Origin: a virus
Direction: 5' to 3' (one strand)
DNA length: 28,126 nt
Virus record (IMG/VR): IMGVR_UViG_3300027736_000194
Location: 1-28,126 of that record
The notes beneath the pieces were generated by a model. It searched no databases. It saw only the letters and a list, made by a program, of their open reading frames with translations, and was not told the DNA's origin. Positions 15,877 to 23,370 of this stretch are shown here, one piece after another. The position numbers were made by a program, and so were the translations under genes. Position 1 is the stretch's first letter; every line of letters begins with the position of its first letter.

Positions 15877-15912
15877 GGCCGCCGACCGACTCAACACAAT
15901 CGATCGACGGCC
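15877..15912 (-). promoter_or_regulatory. 13-bp RNA hairpin in the gap before the next head gene
   Basis: In minus-strand RNA the arms (plus 15877-15889 and 15900-15912) pair over 13 positions, including two U-G wobbles, with a 10-base loop. UUU then AAAGCC follows before the ATG. It occupies most of a 62-base gap after the upstream stop. The short U run is too weak to be sure of termination; a processing or translation-control structure is possible. Confidence 0.6.
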
Positions 15913-15928
15913 ATTGATTTGGATCAGA

Positions 15929-16408
15929 TCAACTCAGGGGACCCTTGGCTCGGGTCATCATGCTTGTGTCTGTGATGTGGAGAAGGATATGCACTTCGCC
16001 AGCGGTGGCTTCGCCGAGCGTCGGGCTGGCGCCGCCGGCGACAGTGAACAGCGCCTTGATGGAGTCGGCAGCCGTGTACGCATACGCGCTATTGGCTGCC
16101 TTCTGCGTCACGGGCGTTCCGGCCGATGCAATCTGAGTCTGCGTCAGATGGCGGTTGGTCACGGTTCCGTCGCCGATTTCCACCAAAAGTGAATTGATGG
16201 ATCCGTCGGAGAACGTGAACGGGGTTGGCAGATAAAGTCCGGAAAACCGAACCGTGCTTCCGGCGGGAAATGTGCCGCTGGTTGGAAGGATTTGCACCGT
16301 GCCAGTGGTGCCGGCTCCAAATCCAGTGATATCCGTAGACAATAGCACCACTTTGTGTGTGGCGAACTGGAACTTGTTGTCCGACGGGCTGAGGGGAATG
16401 AGTTTCAT
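15929..16408 (-). CDS. Capsid-adjacent beta-rich protein (possible decoration protein)
   Basis: A 159-residue protein with an N-terminal strand region (KVVLLSTDITGFGAGTTGTVQILPTSGTFPAGSTVRFSG in outline), a conserved-looking INSLLVEIGDGTVTNRHLTQTQIASAGTPV segment, and a closing beta region with VHILLHITD. The INSLLVEIGD..L....I.AAGT pattern is often seen in proteins directly after phage major capsid genes that decorate the shell. It starts 37 bases after the capsid stop and is followed by a hairpin gap. I call it a probable head decoration protein on order and composition; no enzyme motif is present. Confidence 0.7.
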   Translation of the reverse strand: MKLIPLSPSDNKFQFATHKVVLLSTDITGFGAGTTGTVQILPTSGTFPAGSTVRFSGLYLPTPFTFSDGSINSLLVEIGDGTVTNRHLTQTQIASAGTPVTQKAANSAYAYTAADSIKALFTVAGGASPTLGEATAGEVHILLHITDTSMMTRAKGPLS

Positions 16409-16444
16409 GATGAAGAGGCTGAAATCTTCGCTTGGGGTTGCGGA

Positions 16445-17482
16445 TTAGCTCGTCGGTTGGTAACGGCCTTCACCCTTGGGGTTGAGGCACTCCAACATGG
16501 CAAGGGTTTCGCAAAACGCTTCGTAGCTTCCGCCTTCGTACGGCTTCCGAATCCATGTTGGCTTTCCGCTCTTGCTCTTGGTGGCCTCGCTGCCGGGGCC
16601 CCATCGCAATTGCCACATGTTCTGGTGCAGGAAGTATGTGCAATACGCCTTCTCGACCGCGCCGCCATTCAGCGCCACGTTGTACCAACTGATGCCGGGA
16701 AGATCGATCGGACCAAAGTCGGACATGTACCGCTCAAAGATGCGGTCGATCGTCTTTCCGTTCTTGCTGTACGTAATACCCGTTGCGACTGCGGTGCCGC
16801 CGGGAACCAGCGTGGCCTGCGGGTTGAACAACGGAATGTTGTTGAACGCGCGCTTGGCTTTCTGGCCAGGGAACGCCGTGATTGGATTCTTGCTCTTGGT
16901 CACTTGGCCCATGGATTCCAAGATGTCCAAGATGGTGTTCTCGGTGAGGGAAGCGCTGGCCGTAGTGCTGATGGAGGCGGTCGGCGGTCGGAAATCGACC
17001 GGCACCGGGTATAGCGATTGCGCCGAGTTGCTGATCCACGAAGCCACGCCACGGGTCTTGTAAGCGGTGGTGGAGCTGCCTTCGACGTGATCCGTGCCTT
17101 CAAGAAAAGCGACTTCGATATCGCGGGCCAGCTCTTTGGTGCGTTTCACCATGTCGCGGCCCAGTTCGTCCTCGATGCCGGCGATGTTGGACACATCTTG
17201 GTGCAGTCGGGTGACGCTGGAGGTCTTGGTGAAGTACTGGATGAGCGCGATCAGTTTGCCGCGGCCGTCACCGGCGGAGGCAAATCCGCTGACGGGGCGA
17301 CCGTCAACGTGCGCGTTGAGAACCGGATCTTCGTACTTCTCAGCTTGGTAGTTGTGAAGGACGTTTACCGGCTTGTCCCCGACTGGAAGCCAGTCGAGGA
17401 AGGGTGTTTCCATCATCTCGACGTTCGTGATGATGTCTGCCCAATCTTCCTGATTACCGACGATCTGCGAATATTGCAGCAT
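16445..17482 (-). CDS. Major capsid protein, SU10/DUF5309-type
   Basis: The 345-residue product starts MLQYSQIVGNQEDWADIITNVEMMETPFLDW in outline. The DWADIITNVxxxETPFL segment at about 13-30 is the hallmark opening of SU10-type HK97-fold capsid proteins. Further family-like stretches are GKLIALIQYFTKTSSVTRLHQDVSNIAG, the ELGRDMVKRTKELARDIEVAFLEGTD helix (spine-helix candidate) and the GYRTRGVASWI-like AYKTRGVASWI. Near the end, YMSDFGPIDLPG and a run of Trp/Tyr-rich strands close the fold. Length is normal for the family. It lies 24 bases after the scaffold-like gene, the usual arrangement for capsid assembly. No maturation-protease gene is seen nearby. Confidence 0.88.
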   Translation of the reverse strand: MLQYSQIVGNQEDWADIITNVEMMETPFLDWLPVGDKPVNVLHNYQAEKYEDPVLNAHVDGRPVSGFASAGDGRGKLIALIQYFTKTSSVTRLHQDVSNIAGIEDELGRDMVKRTKELARDIEVAFLEGTDHVEGSSTTAYKTRGVASWISNSAQSLYPVPVDFRPPTASISTTASASLTENTILDILESMGQVTKSKNPITAFPGQKAKRAFNNIPLFNPQATLVPGGTAVATGITYSKNGKTIDRIFERYMSDFGPIDLPGISWYNVALNGGAVEKAYCTYFLHQNMWQLRWGPGSEATKSKSGKPTWIRKPYEGGSYEAFCETLAMLECLNPKGEGRYQPTS

Positions 17483-17506
17483 GGTGCTTGGAATTGGCGT
17501 TTTGAA

Positions 17507-18652
17507 TCACGCTTGCATCGAGGCTTTAACAGCCGCGCTGGCGTACTTCATAAACCCATCCAACCCTTTCGAACCTCTGAGGTTTGCCCTGGCTTGCTCC
17601 AACTCCCCGGGTTTCTCCGGAGGAACAGGGGCCACCCTGGGAACGGACACCGCTGCTGGCGCCTTCGGCAATGGCTTTGCCGCTGATTTGGCTGCTGGCG
17701 CTTTCGCACCTTTGGCCATGTCTTGGTATTGCCGCAACCCGAGCGAATAGATTGTGTACTGCTCTAGCCAATCCGGGCGCGATCTCAACGCGGGATACGC
17801 TTTGAGAACTTCCTGGATTGTCCCGTGCAACGTGCTGTCTTCATCTTGCAAGTCAGGGACCACCTGAAGTACGCGTTGAATTGCCTGTTGCTCTTGCTGT
17901 ACGTGATTGATTCGCCGTGGCGCTGACTCCACTGCCGCATTGGCTTTGTCCCGCACTTCTCGCATGTAATCGCGCATCTTCTGCGGCGTCCAAGCCTCGG
18001 GATCGCTCCCAAGATTTGCCCCCATGGATCTCAATCTCTGCTCAACCCGTTCGGGGTCGTGCGTGAGATCTTCGATCAGGGTCCGCATGCGCTCGCTGAC
18101 GGATCTAGCCTGATCTGCAAGCTGATTGATGGCCTGCGGATCGGAAATTCCCTCGTACGGATCCTTCTCACCCTTGGGTGTATCGCGCGTTCCGCCGATT
18201 TCAATTTGAGCCTGCAGCTCGCGTTCGCGTTGCTTCAGTTGCTCAACTTGATTTCGGAGTTCCGCTCGTTGCGCCTTGAGTTTCTTTGTCCGTTCAATGG
18301 CAGACTTGGGCCATTGTTTGGACTCTGGCTCGGAATCCGTTTCCCGCGCATCGTGCGTTTCTGCCTCTGCGTTGTCCGTTGTCTCGTCGTTCGAATTGGA
18401 AAGAGCTGGCTGAGCTTCGTCCGACCCCGTTTCTCCCGCCGGTGATTCTTGAGCGGAAGCTGGTGTCGGATCTGGCGTTGTCGCTTTGGCTGGTTCCGTG
18501 GGCTGCCCGGACGACCGGAGCTGCTCGGAGATTCGCTTGGCGATGTCTGCCGTGGTTCGCGGCGTTGAGGCCGGTGGTGCGCTGACATTTGGTGTCGCGG
18601 TTGACGCACTGCTCTCCGCGGCTGGCGTCGCGCCAGCGGTAGTTGGATCCAT
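17507..18652 (-). CDS. Scaffolding-like protein
   Basis: A 381-residue protein with the usual scaffold layout. Residues 1-110 are Pro/Ser/Thr/Glu-rich and disordered. A coiled coil lies at about 117-151 (IERTKKLKAQRAELRNQVEQ onward). A helical middle part follows (residues 160-300), then a Lys/Ala/Pro-rich linker, and a short basic helical end with GLDGFMKYASAAVKASMQA, the region that typically touches the capsid. It sits directly ahead of the capsid gene. The start at ATG 18652 follows a 203-base noncoding spacer containing a strong hairpin and a conserved element, so expression of the head genes may be set separately here. No Shine-Dalgarno sequence precedes it. There is no serine-protease motif, so it is not a protease-scaffold fusion. 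Confidence 0.8.
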   Translation of the reverse strand: MDPTTAGATPAAESSASTATPNVSAPPASTPRTTADIAKRISEQLRSSGQPTEPAKATTPDPTPASAQESPAGETGSDEAQPALSNSNDETTDNAEAETHDARETDSEPESKQWPKSAIERTKKLKAQRAELRNQVEQLKQRERELQAQIEIGGTRDTPKGEKDPYEGISDPQAINQLADQARSVSERMRTLIEDLTHDPERVEQRLRSMGANLGSDPEAWTPQKMRDYMREVRDKANAAVESAPRRINHVQQEQQAIQRVLQVVPDLQDEDSTLHGTIQEVLKAYPALRSRPDWLEQYTIYSLGLRQYQDMAKGAKAPAAKSAAKPLPKAPAAVSVPRVAPVPPEKPGELEQARANLRGSKGLDGFMKYASAAVKASMQA

Positions 18653-18690
18653 GCTTCAGGCCCGCATGTGGGCAAAAACGGTTCCGAGGT

Positions 18691-18730
18691 TTCCCAGAGA
18701 AGCGCCGGCCACTCGGCCGGCGCCTGGGAA
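18691..18730. promoter_or_regulatory. Strong bipartite hairpin upstream of the scaffold gene
   Basis: The outer arms TTCCCAG (18691-18697) and CTGGGAA (18724-18730) and the inner arms GCGCCGGCC (18702-18710) and GGCCGGCGC (18715-18723) pair perfectly, 16 bp in total, around an ACTC loop with one 4-base bulge. It lies 38 bases upstream of the scaffold ATG. The first T run on the minus strand (GTTTTTG) starts only about 12 bases after the stem, so it is not a canonical terminator. Attenuation, RNA processing or transcript stabilisation are candidates. Confidence 0.8.
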
Positions 18731-18739
18731 TCCGCACAA
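18726..18739 (+). repeat. Conserved intergenic element, copy ahead of scaffold (inverted)
   Basis: GGGAATCCGCACAA on the plus strand; the fibre and portal copies carry the same core on the minus strand. Its first five bases are shared with the outer arm of the hairpin at 18691-18730. Confidence 0.7.
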
Positions 18740-18833
18740 CGAGCACCGTCAGCTCGCGTGTGCGCTTCGCATAAACCACGCGGCCAACCATCGATCAATT
18801 GAACTCTGCGTCGCGGTGTACGAATTGAACGTT

Positions 18834-18860
18834 AGTGAACACTTTCGGTCGTTGTTCACT
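18834..18860. promoter_or_regulatory. 7-bp inverted repeat at a gene end
   Basis: AGTGAAC (18834-18840) and GTTCACT (18854-18860) are perfect complements around a 13-base loop and include the stop codon of the small gene ending at 18856. No T run follows on the minus strand, so termination is doubtful; an operator is possible. Confidence 0.45.
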
Positions 18861-19107
18861 CGGTTGTGTGAGCCTCTGCATGCAATCGAACCAATTCTTC
18901 GCGCAACTCCAACAGAATGCCCATGCGTCCACGGGCTCGATGAACTTCACTGTCTGGGATATTCGGCGCGCAGATGGCGATCTGTTCGATTTGGAGGTTG
19001 GTATCCAGAATTCCAAGCAACCCAGTCCAGAGTCGATTGTTCTGGCTGATTCCACGGAGACCGATGATCACATCTGCCCTCGATTGATCTTGTGCCTGCG
19101 GATTCAT
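18856..19107 (-). CDS. Small portal-adjacent hypothetical protein
   Basis: I start this at ATG 19107, which overlaps the portal TGA as ATGA, giving 83 residues. A start at 19194 would overlap the portal by 91 bases. The protein is helical. NNRLWTGLLGILDTNLQIEQIAICAPNIPDSEVHRARGRM in outline is followed by a helix LLELREELVRLHAE. The layout, helix, loop with CAPN, then HRARGRMxxLLxLxxxL, resembles small proteins found beside portal genes in other phages, where their role is unknown. Translational coupling to the portal supports function in head assembly. The gene is followed by the longest noncoding spacer of the window. Confidence 0.75.
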   Translation of the reverse strand: MNPQAQDQSRADVIIGLRGISQNNRLWTGLLGILDTNLQIEQIAICAPNIPDSEVHRARGRMGILLELREELVRLHAEAHTTE

Positions 19108-21290
19108 GGCTGGTGTCCTTCCGGAGTGACCCCAATTCGACCAATGGTCTTGTTCTGTTCCTGCTGCACTTGGAATTGGAGCGATTGAACCCACTTGTTG
19201 AGCAGTTCACTGAATCGACTCTTGGTCTTGAGAGCCTCTTGGTACGTCGGATTCGCGGCGATGATCTGCTGTCCGTACTGCAACTTGGTTGCTGCGGTCG
19301 GATCTTTCTCGGCGTAACGCGCTTCGTTTCCGAGGAACATCTGGGCGATATCAGTTCGGACCGATTCGTACAGTTGCTGACTGGCGGCCTGGCCTGGAAG
19401 CATGAGTTCCTTGGCCCAGCGTGGGTTGATGGTGCGCAACTGCAGCTCGACCAATTTGCGGCGGTCAATGGCGCCCGTGGCATCGCTTGGAAGCACTACC
19501 TTGGAGACCGCTTCAATCTGCTTTCCGACCAATTCCGGATCCAATTCACGCACGTCAAACTCCAGCTGCACGCGCAAAGCGCCCGGCTTGTCGCGGTATT
19601 GTTCAAGCCATCCTTCCGGCGCCGAGGTCGCCTTGCTGAATTCCGCAGACGACATGAAACGCTGAGACAGGGCAACCAGTTGAGCGAAAGCTTGCGTCCA
19701 CGCCACGAGGAACCCGGACACCATGGAGCTTTGAATCAACTGACTACGCTCCGGTGGAACCTTGTCTGAGCGAATCCCAAAGTAGTTGTCGATTTCGTAA
19801 TCAATGCGATCGATGGCCACAATGGATTCGTTCAGACCTTGTCCGCTTGGCATGTCCATGAATCGAGGTTCCTTGCCTTGCATTACGGTGTTCTGAACTG
19901 CCGGGCCGAATCTAAATTTGGATCCGACCGTCGTCGGATAAACATTGACGGGTGGGAGCACGGTGATGGACGTGCGATCGATCATGGCGTCGAGCAGCGA
20001 CTTCTTCTCGTTCTGCCGCGTCGTGATGATTTCGGGGATTCCGCGTGAGCTGGTGAATCTCCGGCAGTGGTACTCACGCGCGCCCGCCACGTAGGGATAT
20101 TCTCCATGTGGGTAGTCGAGCAACTCGTGCTTGGCATACAGTTCGACTCCATTCAGTTGGCAAATGGCAGGATGGATGGTCGTCTTGTAAACGGCGGGGA
20201 CTCCATCGTCGTCGATACTCTTTCGAACGCAGTGGATGATTTCGATGAAGTCCGTCTTGTTGCCTTGCTCCACGCTCTGGGTGTATTGCACACCGCTGTT
20301 GCTGAGGGCTGATCCGGGAATCCCTTCGGGCATTGAGTCGAATGAAATACGGCCCTTGTGCTTGACGGCTTCCTTGATCCAATTCGGATCGTATCCTTCG
20401 GTCCGTTCGCGTTCAGACAAAGTGGTTTCTGTCACCCATTCGCGCTGAAACCACACGCGGGAACTTTCCACGTCGGTGGTATCATCTGGCGTGAAGATTT
20501 CGTCCCATGGTTTGAGGGCCATGATGGAAGGGCCGTCTTTGGAAACGTAGGGGACTGCGATGGATGTCTGCTGTTTGGTTCGCAACTCCCTCAGAGCACG
20601 CCTTAACGTCTTGTCGCTGACCGGCGGAATCTCCACTTCGAAACTCGCTTCGAGGTTCTGACGTGCGTAGGCATCGTAGATAAACTTCAATTGCTGAAGC
20701 GCTACGCTCTCGAGTTCGGGTTCGAGCACTGTCTGAGCCAGCGTGCTCAAATCCGGCTGATCCGGCATTGCCTGGCTCAACTGTGCTGCCAGCATCACCA
20801 GTTCCTGTAGCGTCACGGTCTGCCTCCGTAACGATAGGCGCTGTTCCCAGGTGGGATGCAGAACAAACCATCCGTAAGTCTGCATGTACTGGGCGGACAA
20901 CTCTACTTCTCGGGTCAACTGCGAAGTCATCTTCTCGAACACGAAGTACTCGACTAGGCGTGTGCAATACGTGCCGATGTCGTCGTCGGCTGCCTTCTGC
21001 TTCGTGGTGGCTCGCCAGAACGCTTCCTTCAGGGTGGCGACCGTTTCGCCGATCAAACGATCGGCTACCATGGGGCGCGTGTCGGATGCGCCTTCCCATG
21101 GAAAGGCTTTGATGGATCCGCTGTCGTGTTTGCGGCCGTCGGCGTTCTGTCCGGTCCAGCGACAGAAGCGAATGTCATCGGCGACAACCGGGTAGTTGCG
21201 GCGGTTCTTTCCGATTTTGTTCCACTCGTGCTGGAGGGCGGCGATGTCGGGTGTGGTCTCGGCGTGCGAGATTGGGTCTGGCGTGTCCAT
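19104..21290 (-). CDS. Portal protein
   Basis: From ATG 21290 the product has 728 residues. An ATG at 21428 is possible but would add a Pro/Ser-rich tail, overlap the HTH gene by 79 bases and cover the conserved element. Helical N-terminus IAALQHEWNKIGKNRRNYPVV leads to IKAFPWEGASDTRPMVADRLI, the PW-GASD motif found in large portals of SU10-like and related short-tailed phages. A long wing region with coiled-coil heptads (LSQAMPDQPDLSTLAQTVLE) follows, then a mid-domain (LLDAMIDRTSITVLPPVNVYP) and stem-like helices. The C-terminal helical barrel is Gln-rich (QYGQQIIAANPTYQEALKTK). Twelve copies would form the DNA gate at one capsid vertex. It follows the terminase by one small HTH gene, the standard packaging order. 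No Shine-Dalgarno sequence precedes the start. Confidence 0.85.
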   Translation of the reverse strand: MDTPDPISHAETTPDIAALQHEWNKIGKNRRNYPVVADDIRFCRWTGQNADGRKHDSGSIKAFPWEGASDTRPMVADRLIGETVATLKEAFWRATTKQKAADDDIGTYCTRLVEYFVFEKMTSQLTREVELSAQYMQTYGWFVLHPTWEQRLSLRRQTVTLQELVMLAAQLSQAMPDQPDLSTLAQTVLEPELESVALQQLKFIYDAYARQNLEASFEVEIPPVSDKTLRRALRELRTKQQTSIAVPYVSKDGPSIMALKPWDEIFTPDDTTDVESSRVWFQREWVTETTLSERERTEGYDPNWIKEAVKHKGRISFDSMPEGIPGSALSNSGVQYTQSVEQGNKTDFIEIIHCVRKSIDDDGVPAVYKTTIHPAICQLNGVELYAKHELLDYPHGEYPYVAGAREYHCRRFTSSRGIPEIITTRQNEKKSLLDAMIDRTSITVLPPVNVYPTTVGSKFRFGPAVQNTVMQGKEPRFMDMPSGQGLNESIVAIDRIDYEIDNYFGIRSDKVPPERSQLIQSSMVSGFLVAWTQAFAQLVALSQRFMSSAEFSKATSAPEGWLEQYRDKPGALRVQLEFDVRELDPELVGKQIEAVSKVVLPSDATGAIDRRKLVELQLRTINPRWAKELMLPGQAASQQLYESVRTDIAQMFLGNEARYAEKDPTAATKLQYGQQIIAANPTYQEALKTKSRFSELLNKWVQSLQFQVQQEQNKTIGRIGVTPEGHQP

Positions 21291-21320
21291 TGGATTTCGG
21301 AGGACACGGGCCGGCGGCGT

Positions 21321-21336
21321 TTGTGCGGATTCCCGG
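21321..21336 (-). repeat. Conserved intergenic element, copy ahead of portal
   Basis: The plus strand reads TTGTGCGGATTCCCGG, identical over 16 bases to the copy ahead of the fibre gene (7646-7661). It lies 30 bases upstream of the portal ATG in the 59-base gap after the HTH gene. Spacing and orientation relative to the downstream start match the fibre copy. Confidence 0.75.
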
Positions 21337-21349
21337 GTGGTGCTGTACC

Positions 21350-21535
21350 TCAGCGGCGATTCTCCTGCAACAGCAATTCGATCTGGCGGCGACGGTACTT
21401 CGGGCGTTGAAGCCCACCCAGGCGACATTGAATCGATGGATTGGCGACAACAAATCGTGCGAATGTCGCACGGTGCTTTATGTCGAGCATCGACATGGCT
21501 GTCTTTGCGCTAACGAGTTCCGGTTCGGTCGGCAT
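21350..21535 (-). CDS. Small helix-turn-helix protein (MerR/excisionase-like)
   Basis: ATG 21535 shares its first base with the terminase TAA (TAATG), giving 61 residues; a longer start would run 54 bases into the terminase gene. The sequence LVSAKTAMSMLDIKHRATFARFV, then a loop with RLGGLQRPKYRRRQIELLLQ, matches the winged-helix DNA-binding pattern of MerR and excisionase-like proteins: a recognition helix at about residues 20-30 and a basic wing after residue 39. It could act as a transcription regulator of the late block or assist packaging like a small terminase, since no other small-terminase candidate is visible. Only DNA binding is well supported. A conserved repeat lies 13 bases past its stop and might be its target. 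Confidence 0.72.
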   Translation of the reverse strand: MPTEPELVSAKTAMSMLDIKHRATFARFVVANPSIQCRLGGLQRPKYRRRQIELLLQENRR

Positions 21536-23370
21536 TAGTAGGATCCTCCTCCGTTGCTCCCAAAGGTTTGCGGCGCGTAGTACTGGCAACCGTGCTTGGC
21601 GGCCATGCGCATGCAGTCAATGGGATCTTTGGTGGCACCATCTTCGCCATCCGCACCCGTCCAGGTGAGGAGCGCAAAGATCAAATTCTTGCAGTCGTTG
21701 GTCACAAACATGCGGGGTCCACGTTCAGGCCCGTGGCTCAGCATGTCGTTGATGAAACTGATTCCGATCTCGTCTTTCACTGCGCTGGCGGGTCCCGCTG
21801 CGAAGTCCATGCCAGGCACCAAGACGCGGCCGGAGGCGTCTACAGTCGATTCCGCCAACACTTCGAGCAGAGTTTGCTGGCCGTCTTCACCCAATGACTT
21901 AATGCCGGCCGGCCGTGGGTCAAGTAACCGCTCGGACACTTCCTCGACGCGTTCACCCCGCATGACGGCGTTGTCCAGATCTGGATGGTTGACCCATCCT
22001 TCCGCGCGAAGCACGAGCCGCTTGTAATCGCTGAAGCTTCGTCCGCCGCCGGCTTTCTGGGCGGGACCTTGCCGTCCGTCCGGTTTGTCGCCTGGTACAG
22101 CCCATTCACCCACGGTCTGATGGTCTGGCCATTCTCTGTAGAAGAACCAGCGGTTGTTGGCATCAACCAGCAACCAGAGCAAAAACCAATTCCGGCGGCC
22201 GTGTGGGTCTCCCAGCAGATACCGCGTGCCGCGTTGAGGAACGCGCTCGGATGAGATGACGTGAATCTTTTTGTCAAACCGCGGGAACACCCGCATGGCG
22301 CGCTTGGTTGGCCAACCCCACAGACGCTCCAGGGCAAAGTCCGTGTTGCCGTTCATCGCGCTGGTGATGATCGCCTGACGACCGGTCAGGTACGGATTCA
22401 TCAGGGTGGGGCATACGATCACATACCGCCCTGCGGCAGATGATTTCAGGACGAAGGGAACATGCCCCGGCTTGCAACCATCGACGTAGTCGCGATTCTC
22501 GGGCAGAAGCCACTCCGTAAATTCGTACGTCTCGCGTGGATGCCATGGACTGGGCCAGCGGTAGGTAATATCGCGCACGGGCAATTCTTCCAACACCTCG
22601 GCACCGTCGACGTACTCGGCGACTGTCTCGGTAAACCCATTGACCGGCGTGAACGTGGAAATCAGCACGCCATTGGCTTTGTGAACACGGAAGCGTTGGG
22701 TTCGTACCAGCTCCACGGGCGGTGGTTCGTCGTTGATGACGAGCTTGGCTTCACCACCTTCGGCGCTCGTCTTGTCTTGTTCCCACCCCTTGTAGGAAAA
22801 CATGAGGCACTTGCTGCTGTTGGGTAGGACAAACACCATCTCCGAGAATCCCGTGGCAACGCTGTACGAGATCTTTGTCACTCCACCTTGTTTCTTCACT
22901 CCTCGCAGGGCAGGGGGCATATATTTGTACATGCTGGGCTGCTGGTAATTGATCGAAGTCTTCTCGTTCTGTGAGAAAGCTCTGGCTTCTGTGCGCGGGC
23001 GCTTCATGAGCGTCTCGACAATCAGCTTTCCGCCCATGTCCGTCTTGCCGGATCCGTTTCCACCCAGCATCAGAATATCGTTGGCTTTGTGGGTGACGCC
23101 TTGTGGATCGACGTACGTTCCTTCGATCAACTTGCGGAGGATGCGCATGGGTGGCGGCTCCCATCCATTGGACAACGGATCGTGAATCTCGCATTGGATC
23201 AAATGCTCGCGCCGATCGTTCCATCCGGAAATGACATCGATGGCGCTCTTGGCTCCGCCGGGATGACGCCCGACGTAATCAAGGATTTCCGCATTGGTCG
23301 GCATGTGCTGCGTGGGCCAATTTGTCCACGAAAGGCCTGCGACCTGAAGTTGGTCGGATTGTTCGTTCAT
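21535..23370 (-). CDS. terL: Terminase large subunit
   Basis: A 611-residue protein. The Walker A loop GGNGSGKT lies at residues 103-110 and Walker B LVINDE at 210-215, followed by a coupling-like TFTPVNGF segment at 239-246. These form the N-terminal ATPase motor. The C-terminal RNase-H-like nuclease carries an aspartate in LLGDPHG (Asp388) and another pair in KDPIDCMRM (Asp582, Asp585). The enzyme cuts concatemeric DNA and pumps it through the portal. The start is uncertain: ATG 23370 overlaps the zinc-ribbon gene by 92 bases, whereas ATG 23304 (MPTNAEIL) would overlap by 26. Neither has a Shine-Dalgarno sequence. The gene ends in a TAATG junction with the HTH gene. Confidence 0.9.
   Translation of the reverse strand: MNEQSDQLQVAGLSWTNWPTQHMPTNAEILDYVGRHPGGAKSAIDVISGWNDRREHLIQCEIHDPLSNGWEPPPMRILRKLIEGTYVDPQGVTHKANDILMLGGNGSGKTDMGGKLIVETLMKRPRTEARAFSQNEKTSINYQQPSMYKYMPPALRGVKKQGGVTKISYSVATGFSEMVFVLPNSSKCLMFSYKGWEQDKTSAEGGEAKLVINDEPPPVELVRTQRFRVHKANGVLISTFTPVNGFTETVAEYVDGAEVLEELPVRDITYRWPSPWHPRETYEFTEWLLPENRDYVDGCKPGHVPFVLKSSAAGRYVIVCPTLMNPYLTGRQAIITSAMNGNTDFALERLWGWPTKRAMRVFPRFDKKIHVISSERVPQRGTRYLLGDPHGRRNWFLLWLLVDANNRWFFYREWPDHQTVGEWAVPGDKPDGRQGPAQKAGGGRSFSDYKRLVLRAEGWVNHPDLDNAVMRGERVEEVSERLLDPRPAGIKSLGEDGQQTLLEVLAESTVDASGRVLVPGMDFAAGPASAVKDEIGISFINDMLSHGPERGPRMFVTNDCKNLIFALLTWTGADGEDGATKDPIDCMRMAAKHGCQYYAPQTFGSNGGGSY

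Larger units (their letters stand above)
18653..18855. other. Longest noncoding spacer (203 bases) between small portal-region gene and scaffold gene
   Basis: No convincing gene is seen on either strand. The spacer holds an inverted repeat at its right end (18834-18860), a conserved element (18726-18739), a strong hairpin (18691-18730), and a near-palindrome CCCGCATGTGGG just ahead of the scaffold start. A weak minus-strand promoter-like pair, TTGATC and TTTATG 17 bases apart, lies around 18770-18798; I give it little weight. Confidence 0.7.

Noticed and set aside
18235-18798. Alternative minus-strand reading frame over the scaffold start
   Set aside because: Arg/Pro-rich shadow of the scaffold frame, with no domain and no coupling to neighbours.
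18770-18798. TTGATC / TTTATG pair as a sigma-70 promoter on the minus strand
   Set aside because: The 17-base spacing is right but the boxes match consensus at only 4 of 6 and 3 of 6 positions; not better than expected by chance.
21291-21428. Longer portal start at 21428
   Set aside because: It would overlap the HTH gene by 79 bases and cover the conserved intergenic element; the added segment is Pro/Ser-rich with no portal character.
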